Part shown: in pieces, positions 8,217 to 17,960 of the stretch
How positions within the stretch are numbered: the first letter of the stretch is position 1
Layout of the letters: each line of letters opens with the position of its first letter
Assembly (NCBI RefSeq): GCF_021233055.1
Contig: NZ_CP089538.1
Coordinates: 2,620,501 to 2,684,500 of the forward strand
Reading direction: 5' to 3'
Length of the DNA: 64,000 nucleotides
Source of the DNA: Spirosoma oryzicola
GTDB taxonomy: Bacteria > Bacteroidota > Bacteroidia > Cytophagales > Spirosomataceae
Program-made: the position numbers and the translations under genes
Notes under the pieces: generated by a model
Told to the model about the DNA's origin: nothing
Seen by the model: only the letters and a program-made list of their open reading frames with translations
The model's database searches: none

Positions 8217-10288
8217 GGCAGAACCGTGTAGCCTTCGCCTGGATCAAGCTGGAGCGTTAAGGTATAGGCATCAATCGGCGGGTTGCGCTCGATGATATCG
8301 GGCAGATAGTAGCTGATCACGTCCGCGAACAGACTTTGACCCGCGCAACCTGCAGCGGCTGGATCGAGCGGGCCACCGCTTCCGATCGCGGGATATACTA
8401 CGACAGATTCCTCGTGAAAGTCCACCCGGATTGCCTGGTTACCGGCCCCCGGAATCCCTTTGCGGATGCGTCGCATATTGATGCTTCGATTCACCAGACC
8501 AGCGGGCTGAGTCTTGGCTGCATCCAACCAGTAGCTAAGCGTGTAGGTCGTCAGCTTGAGCGTTAAAGGCATCGGGAAGGCTATCGAAACAAACGGACCT
8601 TCCACCGCTGTCATCTGTACGTAGAAGTGCGGCTCCTCGACCTGCTGAGATAAATCAAGTCCGTCCGGAATCGAATACGCGTAGAGCTTGGATTCCATGA
8701 TGCCCGATGGCCCCGGACTTTCCGATCGGAGTTTTTCAATCAGATAACTCCGGCGCGACTGACCCGAAAGTGCCAGGCTAATCGGCTCGTGCAAATTCAG
8801 GGCAGCGGCTACGCCGGTGGGCAGGTTGAGGTCTACCGTCACTTCCCGCGTCTGATCCCGGAAATAGTAAAAATTGCGGAGTATGGTTTGCCATAGCCCA
8901 TTCTTACCCGTGAGGCTGCTCGAAGCCGTCAGCGCTTCTTGCTGTCTGCCATCCCGATCGGCGGGGGTAGCGCAGGGATAAACGGCCCCGTTTGAGCTTG
9001 GTACCACGCCCAGGTAGCTGATGATCCGCAGGCCCATCTGGTTGCGCAGGGTGCCGTCCTCGGTCGGATAGCGATCGGACGCGTAGTAGTTCGGATCGAG
9101 CATATTACCCGCCTGGCGAACGGTGGGCAACACCCATTTGGTATTAGCTAGAAAACCCGGCTCCAGGATCTGTTGACAGCTGCCCACACCGAGCTTTACT
9201 TCCAGCCGATCGCTGTCAGCGGTACCACCAATCTGCAGGCCCTTGGGAATGATGGTTTGTTGTTTGGTATCCCGGTAGAGCTCGTCTGCTGAATCAATGT
9301 AGTCGACAACCGAAAAGCCCTGATTGGATGGGGGTTTGATACCGTACTTATCGGGATTGACAATGTATTGGGTCAGATCCACCGGCTTACTTTTCACCAC
9401 ATCCGTAAACCGCCGAATGGTTACCACCTGCCGGGTTGAATTAAAGGTGTACATCAACCCATAGCGTTGCCGAATTGCCTTCAAAAAATCGCCAACCTGC
9501 ATATCGGGCAAGTGCTGACCCGGTTTGACGGTGTGCGATTTGAGGTTGGTCACCGACACCAGTCGCGCATCGATGGCCGTCATGTTGAGAATCACCAGGC
9601 GCTTCACGTTCGGATCAGCCAGCCAGTCACCCTCCACGCTGTAGCCGGCTTTGGCAAACAGCTGCTCGATGACCCAGGACAGGTAGAAAAACGGCACAAT
9701 GGGATAGCCCAGCCGGCTCAGCGAATCCTGACGAAAGCCAGCCTGGTACCAGGCGTTGACGTAGGGCTGACGAACCATCGTTGTCAGCTTGGCCGCATCG
9801 AATCCTTCTTCGAAGAATAATTCGTTCCGAACGGTAAAGAAGGTCAGCGGAAACTGACCCGGCTTCATATCCGCGATCTGCCGCATCCGGGTAGGCAGCT
9901 GCAACGATACATTCGTACCTAAATCAATGGGCGTATTGAGTGCATCCGATAACTTGAGCTTACGCAGTTTGGAGAAAACCTCACCACCGTCGATTTTTAG
10001 GTAAGCCGATCCTTTGCCTTCGTTGATCTCATAGGTGAACAGACAGCGCCGGTAGAGCACGTTCTGAAACTGAGCCGTCACAGGAAATTCCATAACAGGC
10101 TTAGCCGCATCCGGACGGTATCCGGACGACAAAAAAGCCTCGTTAGGCGTGATGGGGAAAGAGATGGGATAACTCTTTGCGCCGGGCAGGGTGTCATCCT
10201 GAAGCCAGCCAGCGGCCTGCTCAAGCGTCAGGTGCTGATCAGGATCGATGACCAGGGAAACGCCGGCTGCGTTCCGGATGTTAATCAT
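8213..10288 (-). CDS. Phage distal tail/baseplate protein (hub-like)
   Basis: 691 residues. The protein opens with a segment (RNAAGVSLVIDPDQ, then PGAKSYPISFPITPNE) of the kind seen at the start of distal tail proteins of Bacteroidota phages. It continues with regions rich in beta strands, including a late-gene D-like part (GDFLKAIRQRYGLMYTF). Its C-terminal 130 residues look like a small beta-sandwich (SYWLDAAKTQPAG). Position and size between the fibres and the tape measure protein suit a tail-tip hub. The assignment rests mainly on context. It is transcribed after the beta-helix tailspike gene and overlaps the next gene by four bases. Confidence 0.65.
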   Translation of the reverse strand: MINIRNAAGVSLVIDPDQHLTLEQAAGWLQDDTLPGAKSYPISFPITPNEAFLSSGYRPDAAKPVMEFPVTAQFQNVLYRRCLFTYEINEGKGSAYLKIDGGEVFSKLRKLKLSDALNTPIDLGTNVSLQLPTRMRQIADMKPGQFPLTFFTVRNELFFEEGFDAAKLTTMVRQPYVNAWYQAGFRQDSLSRLGYPIVPFFYLSWVIEQLFAKAGYSVEGDWLADPNVKRLVILNMTAIDARLVSVTNLKSHTVKPGQHLPDMQVGDFLKAIRQRYGLMYTFNSTRQVVTIRRFTDVVKSKPVDLTQYIVNPDKYGIKPPSNQGFSVVDYIDSADELYRDTKQQTIIPKGLQIGGTADSDRLEVKLGVGSCQQILEPGFLANTKWVLPTVRQAGNMLDPNYYASDRYPTEDGTLRNQMGLRIISYLGVVPSSNGAVYPCATPADRDGRQQEALTASSSLTGKNGLWQTILRNFYYFRDQTREVTVDLNLPTGVAAALNLHEPISLALSGQSRRSYLIEKLRSESPGPSGIMESKLYAYSIPDGLDLSQQVEEPHFYVQMTAVEGPFVSIAFPMPLTLKLTTYTLSYWLDAAKTQPAGLVNRSINMRRIRKGIPGAGNQAIRVDFHEESVVVYPAIGSGGPLDPAAAGCAGQSLFADVISYYLPDIIERNPPIDAYTLTLQLDPGEGYTVLP

Positions 10289-10336
10289 TATTGTTACGGT
10301 TAGGGTACTGGTAGGTTGACTTAAAGCAGCTTATTC

Positions 10337-11740
10337 CTAATGAGGATTTGGATCGGCGGTACCGCTTATGAAATTGCCGTTGTAGAAAACATTGCTGTAC
10401 TTATTGGCCGCATTGGCGTTGTCGGAGGCAATCTGCTTGCCGTTCACCGATCCACCCAGCAGGCGGATATTATTCACGACATTGTTATTACTACCGCTGT
10501 AGAAGCCGACCCACTCATACGCATCCTGCGCCTGGTAGTTGTCGTAGCTACCCCCATCGAAGGTGTTGTAGCTGCTATCGTCCAGGTAAAAACAGTAATT
10601 CTTGTTCGTCCGCACGCTACCCAGCTGAATATCGAACGCGCTGGAGTGCTGGAGTAAACTACCTTCACCACCGACCCAGCGACCGCCCGAAATCGCCACA
10701 CGCTGGGCGTAAAACGTTTGGATCGGTCTACCCGAAACGTTGACCAGCCCGCCCGTAATCGAGCCTTCTTTGGCTCCCCGGTTCGGGTTACCCCGTTCGG
10801 TGTTGCCTCCGTCAGTCAGATTGTAGCCGTTGCTTCCGTACTGATCGTTGTTCGTACCACCAAACCGCTTTGTGGAGGTCAGGATGTTGCCTGTTGCGCT
10901 GAAGTTGGTGGTACCAATAAACTCCACGGCATACCCCCGAAACCCGTAGGCTTTACAGGTATCGATTCCCACATTGGTGATATCCCCAGAAAAGCTGTAA
11001 GCCATGCCGTGCTCGGAGCTGAGACCCGAATTTTGGACCCGGCAATCGGTGACGTTAATCCCATCGTAGCGGGGTACGCCATCCCATTTGTGCGCGTGAA
11101 GCTCCAGAAACATCCGGTTCAGATCGAAGCCCCGACAATTCCGTACGGTCCAGTTTTTATTGAAGCTGCCCGCATTGGCGTCCGGACTCCATGCCTGCGC
11201 GGTGATTGCGTTGTAATCGCCAAAAGGACAGGTAAACCACAGATCTTCGAGTACCAGGTTGTTTACGGGGCCTTCTTCGTTGATCAGCAGAAGCGCGTAA
11301 TCTTTACCCCCTTCGGTTGATCGTAAACCGAAGTTTTTTAGCGTCAACCCACTGGCATTGTTGACCTTCACCAAATTGTGGTTGGTGCTGCCCCCATCCA
11401 AAAAAGCGTTGTAGCCTTCAATGACAATTCCTTTCTGGATCAGAATCGTTTTGCTCGGATCGGAGCAATCATAGCCACCACTGAGCACCAACGTTTGCCC
11501 TGGTGAGGCCGCGTTCACCGCGTTCTGAATACCCGTGCTCGTCTTGGTTTCAACTACGGTGTAGGTGTTTCCCGTAACAGCAGCAGCTGGAGTAATCCAG
11601 CCGGTGGCGTAATCCTGGTTGGACGATTTGGCAAGAACCTGTCCAACCGTGCCCCCAGCGGGAATACTACGATTGGACAGGTTTTTTACGTCGGCCCCAA
11701 CAGCTTGAACAAAGGCAGTTATTTTACCGACTAGACTCAT
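10337..11740 (-). CDS. Phage tailspike with right-handed beta-helix (pectate-lyase-like)
   Basis: 467 residues. Residues 1-23 (SLVGKITAFVQAVGADVKNL) are an anchor segment shared with the next fibre gene at 11746-12237. A connector with GGTVGQVLAKSS and YATGW, usual in tail fibres, follows. From about 75 onwards is a repetitive beta-helix: QNAVNAASPGQTLVLSGG, then rows with repeated Asn ladders (VRNCRGFDLNRMFLELH, ITNVGIDTCKAYGFRG). Such folds bind or cleave surface polysaccharides. No catalytic residue can be named from the sequence. It probably recognises the host capsule or O-antigen at the cell surface. Confidence 0.82.
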   Translation of the reverse strand: MSLVGKITAFVQAVGADVKNLSNRSIPAGGTVGQVLAKSSNQDYATGWITPAAAVTGNTYTVVETKTSTGIQNAVNAASPGQTLVLSGGYDCSDPSKTILIQKGIVIEGYNAFLDGGSTNHNLVKVNNASGLTLKNFGLRSTEGGKDYALLLINEEGPVNNLVLEDLWFTCPFGDYNAITAQAWSPDANAGSFNKNWTVRNCRGFDLNRMFLELHAHKWDGVPRYDGINVTDCRVQNSGLSSEHGMAYSFSGDITNVGIDTCKAYGFRGYAVEFIGTTNFSATGNILTSTKRFGGTNNDQYGSNGYNLTDGGNTERGNPNRGAKEGSITGGLVNVSGRPIQTFYAQRVAISGGRWVGGEGSLLQHSSAFDIQLGSVRTNKNYCFYLDDSSYNTFDGGSYDNYQAQDAYEWVGFYSGSNNNVVNNIRLLGGSVNGKQIASDNANAANKYSNVFYNGNFISGTADPNPH

Positions 11741-11745
11741 AATGA

Positions 11746-12237
11746 TTAGGCTTTAGCAGTGTTATAGACCGTGACCAGATCCGTGTCCGGATCGCCAATT
11801 TCCGCAGAGCCATAGGCCGAAATATTAGCCCGTGCTTGGGTCTGCTGAGCCGTCGTAAACGTCTGGGCATCCACGCCCACCCGCTTACCCAGGGCGGTCG
11901 TGGTCGTCGTGGCAAAGTTTGCGTCACCGCCCAAGGCGTCAGAAAGCTCCTTTAGGGTGTCCAGCGTGGTCGGAGCCGCGTTGACCAGGGCGGCTACTTT
12001 CGCGTTGACAAACGATTCGGTCTTGCTGCTGGAATAGACTTTGGTTGACGATGCGGCTGTGTCATCAATCTGCGCTCCGGCGACGCCCACCGAGGCTTTA
12101 ACTTCATTGAGGGCTGAGACCAGGTCCCCTTTGGCGGTGGTGGTCAGGTTAGCCAGGTTGCCAACTTTACCGTATAGCGACTTGATATCGACGGCAATGG
12201 CCTGGGCAAATAGGGTTACTCTCTGTGCGAGTGTCAT
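11746..12237 (-). CDS. Phage short tail-fibre protein
   Basis: 163 residues. The N-terminal anchor (TLAQRVTLFAQAIAVDIKSLYGKVGNL) is paralogous to the start of the adjacent tailspike. The middle contains the classic fibre segment LDTLKELSDALGGDANFATTT, found in many phage tail fibres, then QTQARANISAYG near the C-terminus. It is a likely trimeric fibre or adaptor on which the tailspike is assembled. The two genes lie 5 bp apart, and their shared N-terminus suggests that both plug into the same tail socket. Confidence 0.82.
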   Translation of the reverse strand: MTLAQRVTLFAQAIAVDIKSLYGKVGNLANLTTTAKGDLVSALNEVKASVGVAGAQIDDTAASSTKVYSSSKTESFVNAKVAALVNAAPTTLDTLKELSDALGGDANFATTTTTALGKRVGVDAQTFTTAQQTQARANISAYGSAEIGDPDTDLVTVYNTAKA

Positions 12238-12260
12238 AGAATTGAATTGTTACGGTTTGT

Positions 12261-12713
12261 TTACGCTTGTTTAAAGAGTTCATAGATACTGGCCAGGTCC
12301 GGTGCAACTTCGCCTGAGCTATCTAGTACAGTCGTGATCATCTGCACATTGATCGGGATTACGGCATCGATAGTCAGCGGCACGTGCTGATCTGAATAGG
12401 CGGGGGCATTGGTGGTCTGTCTATTGGTAACAACTCCACCCGCCAACACCGCCCTGTTATCAAAGTAGAGCGTATGCGATACCCCCCGCTCCGGCAGGTT
12501 GGTCGTGTCCAGCACCAGGTCGATAGTCTTGCCCGTGACGGTCACTGTCGGCTGCTCGACCGACGAAAACAGCCCACCGCCATTACTGAATTTCCAGCGC
12601 ACAGCGGTGGGCATCACAAAGTCATCCGGCAGGGTAACCAGCAGGTGAAGCTGGTTACCCCGGAATAGCACCAGGTCAAGCGTGGTGACGTTTTGGCGGA
12701 TGGTATTTTTCAT
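12261..12713 (-). CDS. Unknown phage late protein (probable tail accessory)
   Basis: 150 residues; not recognised. Many short hydrophobic/polar alternations (TVTVTGKTIDLVLDTTNL, HTLYFDNRAVLAGG) suggest a beta-sandwich. The N-terminus (NTIRQNVTTLDLVLFRGNQLHL) is like a baseplate upper protein of the BppU type, which carries receptor-binding proteins. That likeness is only general. Its ATG directly follows the stop of the upstream gene (TAGATG), and it precedes the fibre gene. Confidence 0.6.
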   Translation of the reverse strand: MKNTIRQNVTTLDLVLFRGNQLHLLVTLPDDFVMPTAVRWKFSNGGGLFSSVEQPTVTVTGKTIDLVLDTTNLPERGVSHTLYFDNRAVLAGGVVTNRQTTNAPAYSDQHVPLTIDAVIPINVQMITTVLDSSGEVAPDLASIYELFKQA

Positions 12714-13085
12714 CTAGTACGAGCAGCGAGCGGGTTTGATGGTATGACGCATGGCGTTGACCACAGCCTTGATCATTACCCATAATTCAGGATCACTTTT
12801 GTAGACGTCCTCCTTCAGGTACCACTCTTGTTGTTCAAGAGGAACATGGCTAGTAATGGCATAATAGCGGTTCCATAGCTCATCGACACTAATGTCCGGC
12901 TCATTGAGGATCTGGATAATCTCCCAAGCAAAGACTACCTGTTTGGACTTAGCCCAGTACTGCTCAAAGGGTACGCCTTTCTGCCACGAAGGACAAAATC
13001 CTTGAAATAGGCCGTAGACAATCTCACCCAACCGGCGATAATCGGGGTTTTCAAAACGTTTGTTAGCTTCTACGAATGCTTGCAT
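12714..13085 (-). CDS. Unknown phage late protein
   Basis: 123 residues, predicted mostly helical, rich in Trp and Tyr, with no family recognised. It is co-directional with the tail genes and fits tightly between the secreted 858-residue protein gene and the 150-residue gene, with no gap on the downstream side. It might be a fibre assembly chaperone, because such small helical genes often accompany fibres, but this is a guess from position only. Confidence 0.55.
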   Translation of the reverse strand: MQAFVEANKRFENPDYRRLGEIVYGLFQGFCPSWQKGVPFEQYWAKSKQVVFAWEIIQILNEPDISVDELWNRYYAITSHVPLEQQEWYLKEDVYKSDPELWVMIKAVVNAMRHTIKPARCSY

Positions 13086-13096
13086 TGTGTTAGGAA

Positions 13097-15673
13097 TTAA
13101 TTGTTGGGAAATGGATCTTCGTCTTTGTTGTTGAGCCAGTAGAGCGTAGCGTTCTCTCCCGCGTTGAACTGAGCGCCGAAATTGGCGTGGGGCCGGATAT
13201 TGATCCGGTTAATCACACCCTGCCAGGTTGAGGGTAGATTGATCACGGCAGTGTGAACCTGACCATCGGGAATCACCTCGAATTTGACCGTCTGATTGTC
13301 GCCGTTCCCCTTGCCGTTCCGGTACCGGATTACGTCCTCGTGCGCGTAGCGGTTGGTGCTCTCGTTTAGGTTTGGATCACCATTCGGCGTTTGAGCATTG
13401 CGCTGAAACGACAGACTCCACTGGGTTTCTTTGCCTGAATACTTATAGCGCAGGTAGATTGTCTGGGTCTGATCAGCCTTGTAAATCACCGCAGGCGATG
13501 ACATCACCGCATCGTAACCTGCGCCGAAATAAACCTTCCAGCCATCCTTTGCGCTGCCAGAATAACCATCATCCCAGGTGTGGATATCGGGCGCATCACC
13601 ACTATTCAGATACCAGCCTTCACGCCCGGCCCGATTCCACTTGAAACGGGGGGTAAAGTCCGGACGGAACGAATGCGCGTAAACGTAAGCCCGAACCTCA
13701 TCGACGGTGCCTACGATGACCTCGGCCTCGTGACGGTATTTCATCACGTGATCCAGAATCTCCTGGGGAGAGGCCGTGATGGTGGCATAGCTACCACCCA
13801 TGTGCGGGTTATCGGCAAAGAAACCGCCGTCACCACGGTAGGCGTAGGCAGCCTCGTAGTTGTGCTTTAGCATCAGCCCGATGCCCTGCCCATCCTTACC
13901 ACCTACCCAGATCCACGGCTCGCTTAGAAACTGCCCACCCGGACGCCCACCGTTCCAGTCTACGTTGTTGGCATTATTGCGGCCCAGCCGGGCTTCAATC
14001 GTAGTTAGGCCGTCATTGCTGTAGGGATTCGTGCCATCATACCACTTGAAGATATTGAGCCCGTTCACGTACAAGCACGGGGTCTCCTGGGGCTTGGTCA
14101 CCACACGGGCATCGGCATACTCAGCCGCACCCTGCTGGTTAAAGTTGGCCTGGTAGTTGAGCTTCAGCGCACGCCCGGACAACCGGACCCACTTCTCCAT
14201 CGTGATGGCCGAGACTGGCAAATAGAACCGGTTCTGACCATAAATCGGGGGTCTGGTTTTGTTATGAAAACCCTGCCCATCCGGAGACACGTGATACTCC
14301 TGAAGCTCACCGCTGTTGAGCATATCATCCCCACACTCATTCGGATTCAAACCAAGACCTGTGTCGTGAGAAGGGCCAGCCGCCCCGTTAGCGGCATCCG
14401 TATAAAAGGGCTTTGGTAGCTTATACAAGCAATCACTTAACCCCTGACCCCAGAAGATTCGGTTGGGAAAACCTGAGCGATTTACCGGGCCGTCATCATC
14501 GCCGTTATACCTGTTGGGGTTGTACAACAAGGTGTGGCTGACGTTGCCTTTCTTGTTCCAGAGTTTCCAGATGGCACCACCGCCCCCCGGTGTGTTTGAG
14601 TAGCCTTTCTGGTTATCAAGGGCCAGCTGGATCTTGATAAACTCGTTCTCGAATACGGGGAATTTATCGGCTGTCGAAGCGGTAGGCCACGACGGATAAT
14701 CGTAGGTGTCGCCCCGGTAAGAATAGTAACCCGATCCGGGCGAGGTGACCGTTGTGGTTTGGCAACCTGTTACGGTAACCGTGGCGGTTGCTGACTTACT
14801 ACAACCATTCTTCGAGGCCGTTACGGTGTAGGGGTAGGAGCCGTTCTCGCTGGGCGCGTTGAAGGTGATCGACGTGCCCGACATCCCGTTTGACCAGGCA
14901 TACTGTAAACCGCTGGCCGCTGTTCCGGACGCCATAGCGGTCAGCTGCACGGATGCACCACAGCTTACGCTGGGCGAACTGACCGCCAGTTGCAGATCAC
15001 CACAGCCGGTCGAGTTATCGGTGGGTACCGTCGTGGTACCAACCCGGCTTACCGCGATTTTGTCAGAAGCGAAATAGCCTTGGGGCGTGATGCGAACCGA
15101 GTTGGTGCCGGTTTGAAACCCCGATACCGTGGCGGTCGCGGTTTTTAATGAGCCTTCCGTGGCCTCCAGCTGAAGCGACTGCGCCGAGCCGTTATTGACG
15201 CTGATCAGGGCGGTCGGCGGGGCCGAGTTCGACTGATACGACAAGACCAAGGTGTAGCTGCCCGGTGCCGGAATACTGCTCACCGAATAGGTCAGCTCAC
15301 CGTCTTTGATCTTGCTGTCACTTGCACCGGGCTTATCGTAGGTGGTGCCCGCGCCGGACGCCTGGTAAGCGGCAAACGACTGGTTGTAGTTGATCGGTAC
15401 CGTCGTTGAGCACGTGGGCTTGTTTTTGGGCGGTTTGGTACCTTTGGGAATAATACAGCCGTCAGCGGTGGTCAGATTCCAGACGCCGTCGTAAACGGCT
15501 TTATTGAAAGCCGCTTGCCCTGTACTGGTCAGGGCGTAGTAGCCTTTCGGGGCGTCACTCGTCACGACATACGACTCACCCTTGTAGGTAATCGTCGCCT
15601 GAATGTTGGCTTTGTTTTGCCCCCAACTAGCCAGGCTCAGCAGGCTAAAGAGAAGTACTAAGAAACGATTCAT
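13097..15673 (-). CDS. Large secreted multi-domain protein in the tail-fibre region (carbohydrate-binding/Ig-like)
   Basis: 858 residues from the ATG at 15673; a TTG two codons earlier is also possible. It starts with a classic signal peptide (MNRFLVLLFSLLSLASWGQ), which is unusual for a virion protein. Residues about 95-210 look like a CBM6/35-type beta-sandwich (SFAAYQASGAGTTYDKPG, TGTNSVRITPQG). About 220-305 are an Ig/SprB-like module. The remaining 550 residues are rich in Trp, Tyr and Asn and may be an enzyme or adhesin of a glycan-active class, but I do not recognise it. It lies 24 bp after the 641-residue secreted gene and so is co-expressed with it. It could be a receptor-binding protein or a lysogenic-conversion product. 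Confidence 0.75.
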   Translation of the reverse strand: MNRFLVLLFSLLSLASWGQNKANIQATITYKGESYVVTSDAPKGYYALTSTGQAAFNKAVYDGVWNLTTADGCIIPKGTKPPKNKPTCSTTVPINYNQSFAAYQASGAGTTYDKPGASDSKIKDGELTYSVSSIPAPGSYTLVLSYQSNSAPPTALISVNNGSAQSLQLEATEGSLKTATATVSGFQTGTNSVRITPQGYFASDKIAVSRVGTTTVPTDNSTGCGDLQLAVSSPSVSCGASVQLTAMASGTAASGLQYAWSNGMSGTSITFNAPSENGSYPYTVTASKNGCSKSATATVTVTGCQTTTVTSPGSGYYSYRGDTYDYPSWPTASTADKFPVFENEFIKIQLALDNQKGYSNTPGGGGAIWKLWNKKGNVSHTLLYNPNRYNGDDDGPVNRSGFPNRIFWGQGLSDCLYKLPKPFYTDAANGAAGPSHDTGLGLNPNECGDDMLNSGELQEYHVSPDGQGFHNKTRPPIYGQNRFYLPVSAITMEKWVRLSGRALKLNYQANFNQQGAAEYADARVVTKPQETPCLYVNGLNIFKWYDGTNPYSNDGLTTIEARLGRNNANNVDWNGGRPGGQFLSEPWIWVGGKDGQGIGLMLKHNYEAAYAYRGDGGFFADNPHMGGSYATITASPQEILDHVMKYRHEAEVIVGTVDEVRAYVYAHSFRPDFTPRFKWNRAGREGWYLNSGDAPDIHTWDDGYSGSAKDGWKVYFGAGYDAVMSSPAVIYKADQTQTIYLRYKYSGKETQWSLSFQRNAQTPNGDPNLNESTNRYAHEDVIRYRNGKGNGDNQTVKFEVIPDGQVHTAVINLPSTWQGVINRINIRPHANFGAQFNAGENATLYWLNNKDEDPFPNN

Positions 15674-15697
15674 AGTCAAGTTACAGAAGTAGGTAGG

Positions 15698-17623
15698 TTA
15701 GTTTTGCGCACTGCCGATGCGGCCCGAATAGCCCGCTTTTTCCCAGAGCGTCTGGGCAGCGGGCAGGGCTTCGTAAGTTTGATTGGTGTCGGACGAATTG
15801 ACCGTGAACTCGTAGACCTGAGCGCCGGGGCCGCGCAGTTTGACCTTAAACTGATTGTTGTTCAACAGCCCACCCGGAACCCGCACGATATCGGTTCGCT
15901 CATCGGTCCAGCCCTGATTCATACCCCCCAGGATGTAGACCTGCCAGCCCGTGGCCGTGGCTTTGTAGCGTAATAGATAGGCCGGTTTCTGCACGCCATA
16001 CGTCCCATCACTGTAGTTGTAGGCGTCGGTGCCATCGTAGGCCGAAAAGCCGCCCGATCCACCCACCTGCACCTCTGGATTCTCGATAAGTGTACTGCCC
16101 GTGTAGAAACGCTCCAGCGGCTGCATATCCGCTCTGGCCTGAAAGATGGCCGTGTACGTGTGCAACTCGTGGTTGTAGAGCGGCATTGACTTAAAATCAC
16201 CCCGCACAAATTGTGGACTTGTCGGAAATACGTAAAAGCCCCAGTCCTGCTCGTTCCCCGCAAAAAAGCGCGTTACTGCGTAGCGTGAGTAGGTCATGTA
16301 CGGCGGTTGCCAGACCTTCGGAGTCTCGTAGCCGCCAGGATTCTGGATATAATCGAAGGGCATCCGCTGAGCCGTAGCCGGGTAAGCGCCATCCACAAAG
16401 CCCCCATCGCCCTCGTACATCGGCTCCATCATCCGCCAGAAGGGCCGGTACTTCCCTTGACGGTCCATCATTTTCTTGCGGTTCAGCTGGATATAGCCCT
16501 TTTCGTCGGCCACGATGTGGACCGTTTTCATCTTGCTCCACAGGTAAGGCAGACTCTGGGTACCCGCTTTTTTGTTGACCCAGATATCCTGATAGTCCTG
16601 ACCACCAATATCGAAGTTGAACAGGTAGTAATAGCCCATCAAAAAATCCTCGACATCGTAGTGCGAGCCGGTCAGCTTGTAGGTACGCTGTCCGCCGTCC
16701 GGATTGTTGAGCGTGATGTTCCCCTGACTGTCCCCACCGATGTGGCTTACGTCGCAACGCCCCTCGGCAAAAATGCCGTTCCCATTCTTGAAGTCCATCC
16801 GGGGACGGCCCTGGTAGGGAGAAGCCCCGAACGTGATTTTGCAATCCGGGTGCGCTTTTTCCTTCACCACCAGCATACAAAGCCTATACCGGTTGGTACG
16901 CCGGATCTGGGTTTCGTTCTGCCACCAGCTGTCCCCCATGTTGCGGATCTGCTCGACCGTTCGGGTCACCCCATCGGTTTCGCACTTGACCAGGTGATTT
17001 TTGCTCGACTCCCAGGAAGGCCAGTACTGCCCCGTGCCGTAGATGCCGAAGCCCCAGTCTGAACTGGTTTCGATGTTGAGCGCCAAATACTTCATAAACG
17101 CCAGGTCGCCGTACCCATACGAGGGACAGCGGGACCAGATCATGTTGTAATAGGTCTGGAGATCATTCTCGTAGAAAGCCGCTCCTTCGAGGGTGTGGTG
17201 GATGCCTGACTCGGTGATATATGCCTGTCCTTCACCGGGGCTGTACTGGCTGCGCGTAGACGCCTCGACGGCATAGTCATTGAACGTATTGATCCCGTAG
17301 TCGAGCCGTTGCTGTTTGGTGGCTAGACCCGCGAAATCGACACTAAAGCGAAACGTGGGTGAGTAGTATTTGCCCGTACCAAACTGAGCGGGGTTAAACT
17401 CCCCCCGGCCCTCCGGGGCGTAGGGAATCAGGGTGCGGCCCGCTGACCGGCTACGCACTGCGTCGGGGGGCAAGTGATCGACCAATACTTTACTACCGTC
17501 CGAATAAAGACGGTAGACCAGCTGAGTGCCATCCACCAGGGTAGACGCCCGGTGTCCGGTGATGGTTTGTGCCTGCGATACAAGGGTTGCCAGCAAGCAC
17601 CAGAGTAGGGTTAGCTTTTTCAT
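15698..17623 (-). CDS. Large secreted protein in the tail-fibre region (unknown)
   Basis: 641 residues with a clear signal peptide (KKLTLLWCLLATLVSQAQ) and no recognised family. The body is rich in aromatic residues and Gly, like polysaccharide-active or lectin-like extracellular proteins (SSDWGFGIYGTGQYWPSW, GGFVDGAYPATAQRMPF). It ends in a small beta domain (TATGWQVYILGGMNQGW). The start overlaps the upstream gene's stop by four bases (ATGA). A second signal-peptide protein follows, so this pair forms an export-targeted unit inside a phage late operon. Virion protein and host-modifying moron are both possible. Confidence 0.72.
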   Translation of the reverse strand: MKKLTLLWCLLATLVSQAQTITGHRASTLVDGTQLVYRLYSDGSKVLVDHLPPDAVRSRSAGRTLIPYAPEGRGEFNPAQFGTGKYYSPTFRFSVDFAGLATKQQRLDYGINTFNDYAVEASTRSQYSPGEGQAYITESGIHHTLEGAAFYENDLQTYYNMIWSRCPSYGYGDLAFMKYLALNIETSSDWGFGIYGTGQYWPSWESSKNHLVKCETDGVTRTVEQIRNMGDSWWQNETQIRRTNRYRLCMLVVKEKAHPDCKITFGASPYQGRPRMDFKNGNGIFAEGRCDVSHIGGDSQGNITLNNPDGGQRTYKLTGSHYDVEDFLMGYYYLFNFDIGGQDYQDIWVNKKAGTQSLPYLWSKMKTVHIVADEKGYIQLNRKKMMDRQGKYRPFWRMMEPMYEGDGGFVDGAYPATAQRMPFDYIQNPGGYETPKVWQPPYMTYSRYAVTRFFAGNEQDWGFYVFPTSPQFVRGDFKSMPLYNHELHTYTAIFQARADMQPLERFYTGSTLIENPEVQVGGSGGFSAYDGTDAYNYSDGTYGVQKPAYLLRYKATATGWQVYILGGMNQGWTDERTDIVRVPGGLLNNNQFKVKLRGPGAQVYEFTVNSSDTNQTYEALPAAQTLWEKAGYSGRIGSAQN

Positions 17624-17958
17624 TGTTTAGGTCCGCCGTCGTCGTTGGAATCAGATGTGTAAAGAATTGCGTTGACCTCGTCGGCTGGATTGGAACTGAC
17701 CGGGTCGGGCGTGGTGGGTGTTGTGCCATCGGGGGTAAAGTCCGCTGGGTTAGAGGTCACCACGATATCATCATCCGCCGGGCACTCCCGTGTTTTCCAC
17801 TGAAAACCGGCTACCGAATCGGGCAGGGTGTAGACGATCTCGGTACTATTGACCATGCCCGACTGAGCACTACAGCCACTTGCCAGCGTCACCCGAAGCC
17901 AGCACGCTACGCCGTCGATGGTGCCAGGCACGTAATCGTATTCTTGAATTGCTGCCAT
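17620..17958 (-). CDS. Small unknown phage late protein
   Basis: 112 residues, acidic, with a C-terminal region rich in Asp, Pro and Thr that is probably disordered (about residues 70-112). It has three Cys residues and no signal peptide. It starts two bases after the stop of the discoidin-containing gene and overlaps the start of the secreted 641-residue gene, so it is translationally coupled to both. No function is assigned. Confidence 0.55.
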   Translation of the reverse strand: MAAIQEYDYVPGTIDGVACWLRVTLASGCSAQSGMVNSTEIVYTLPDSVAGFQWKTRECPADDDIVVTSNPADFTPDGTTPTTPDPVSSNPADEVNAILYTSDSNDDGGPKQ

Positions 17959-17960
17959 GA

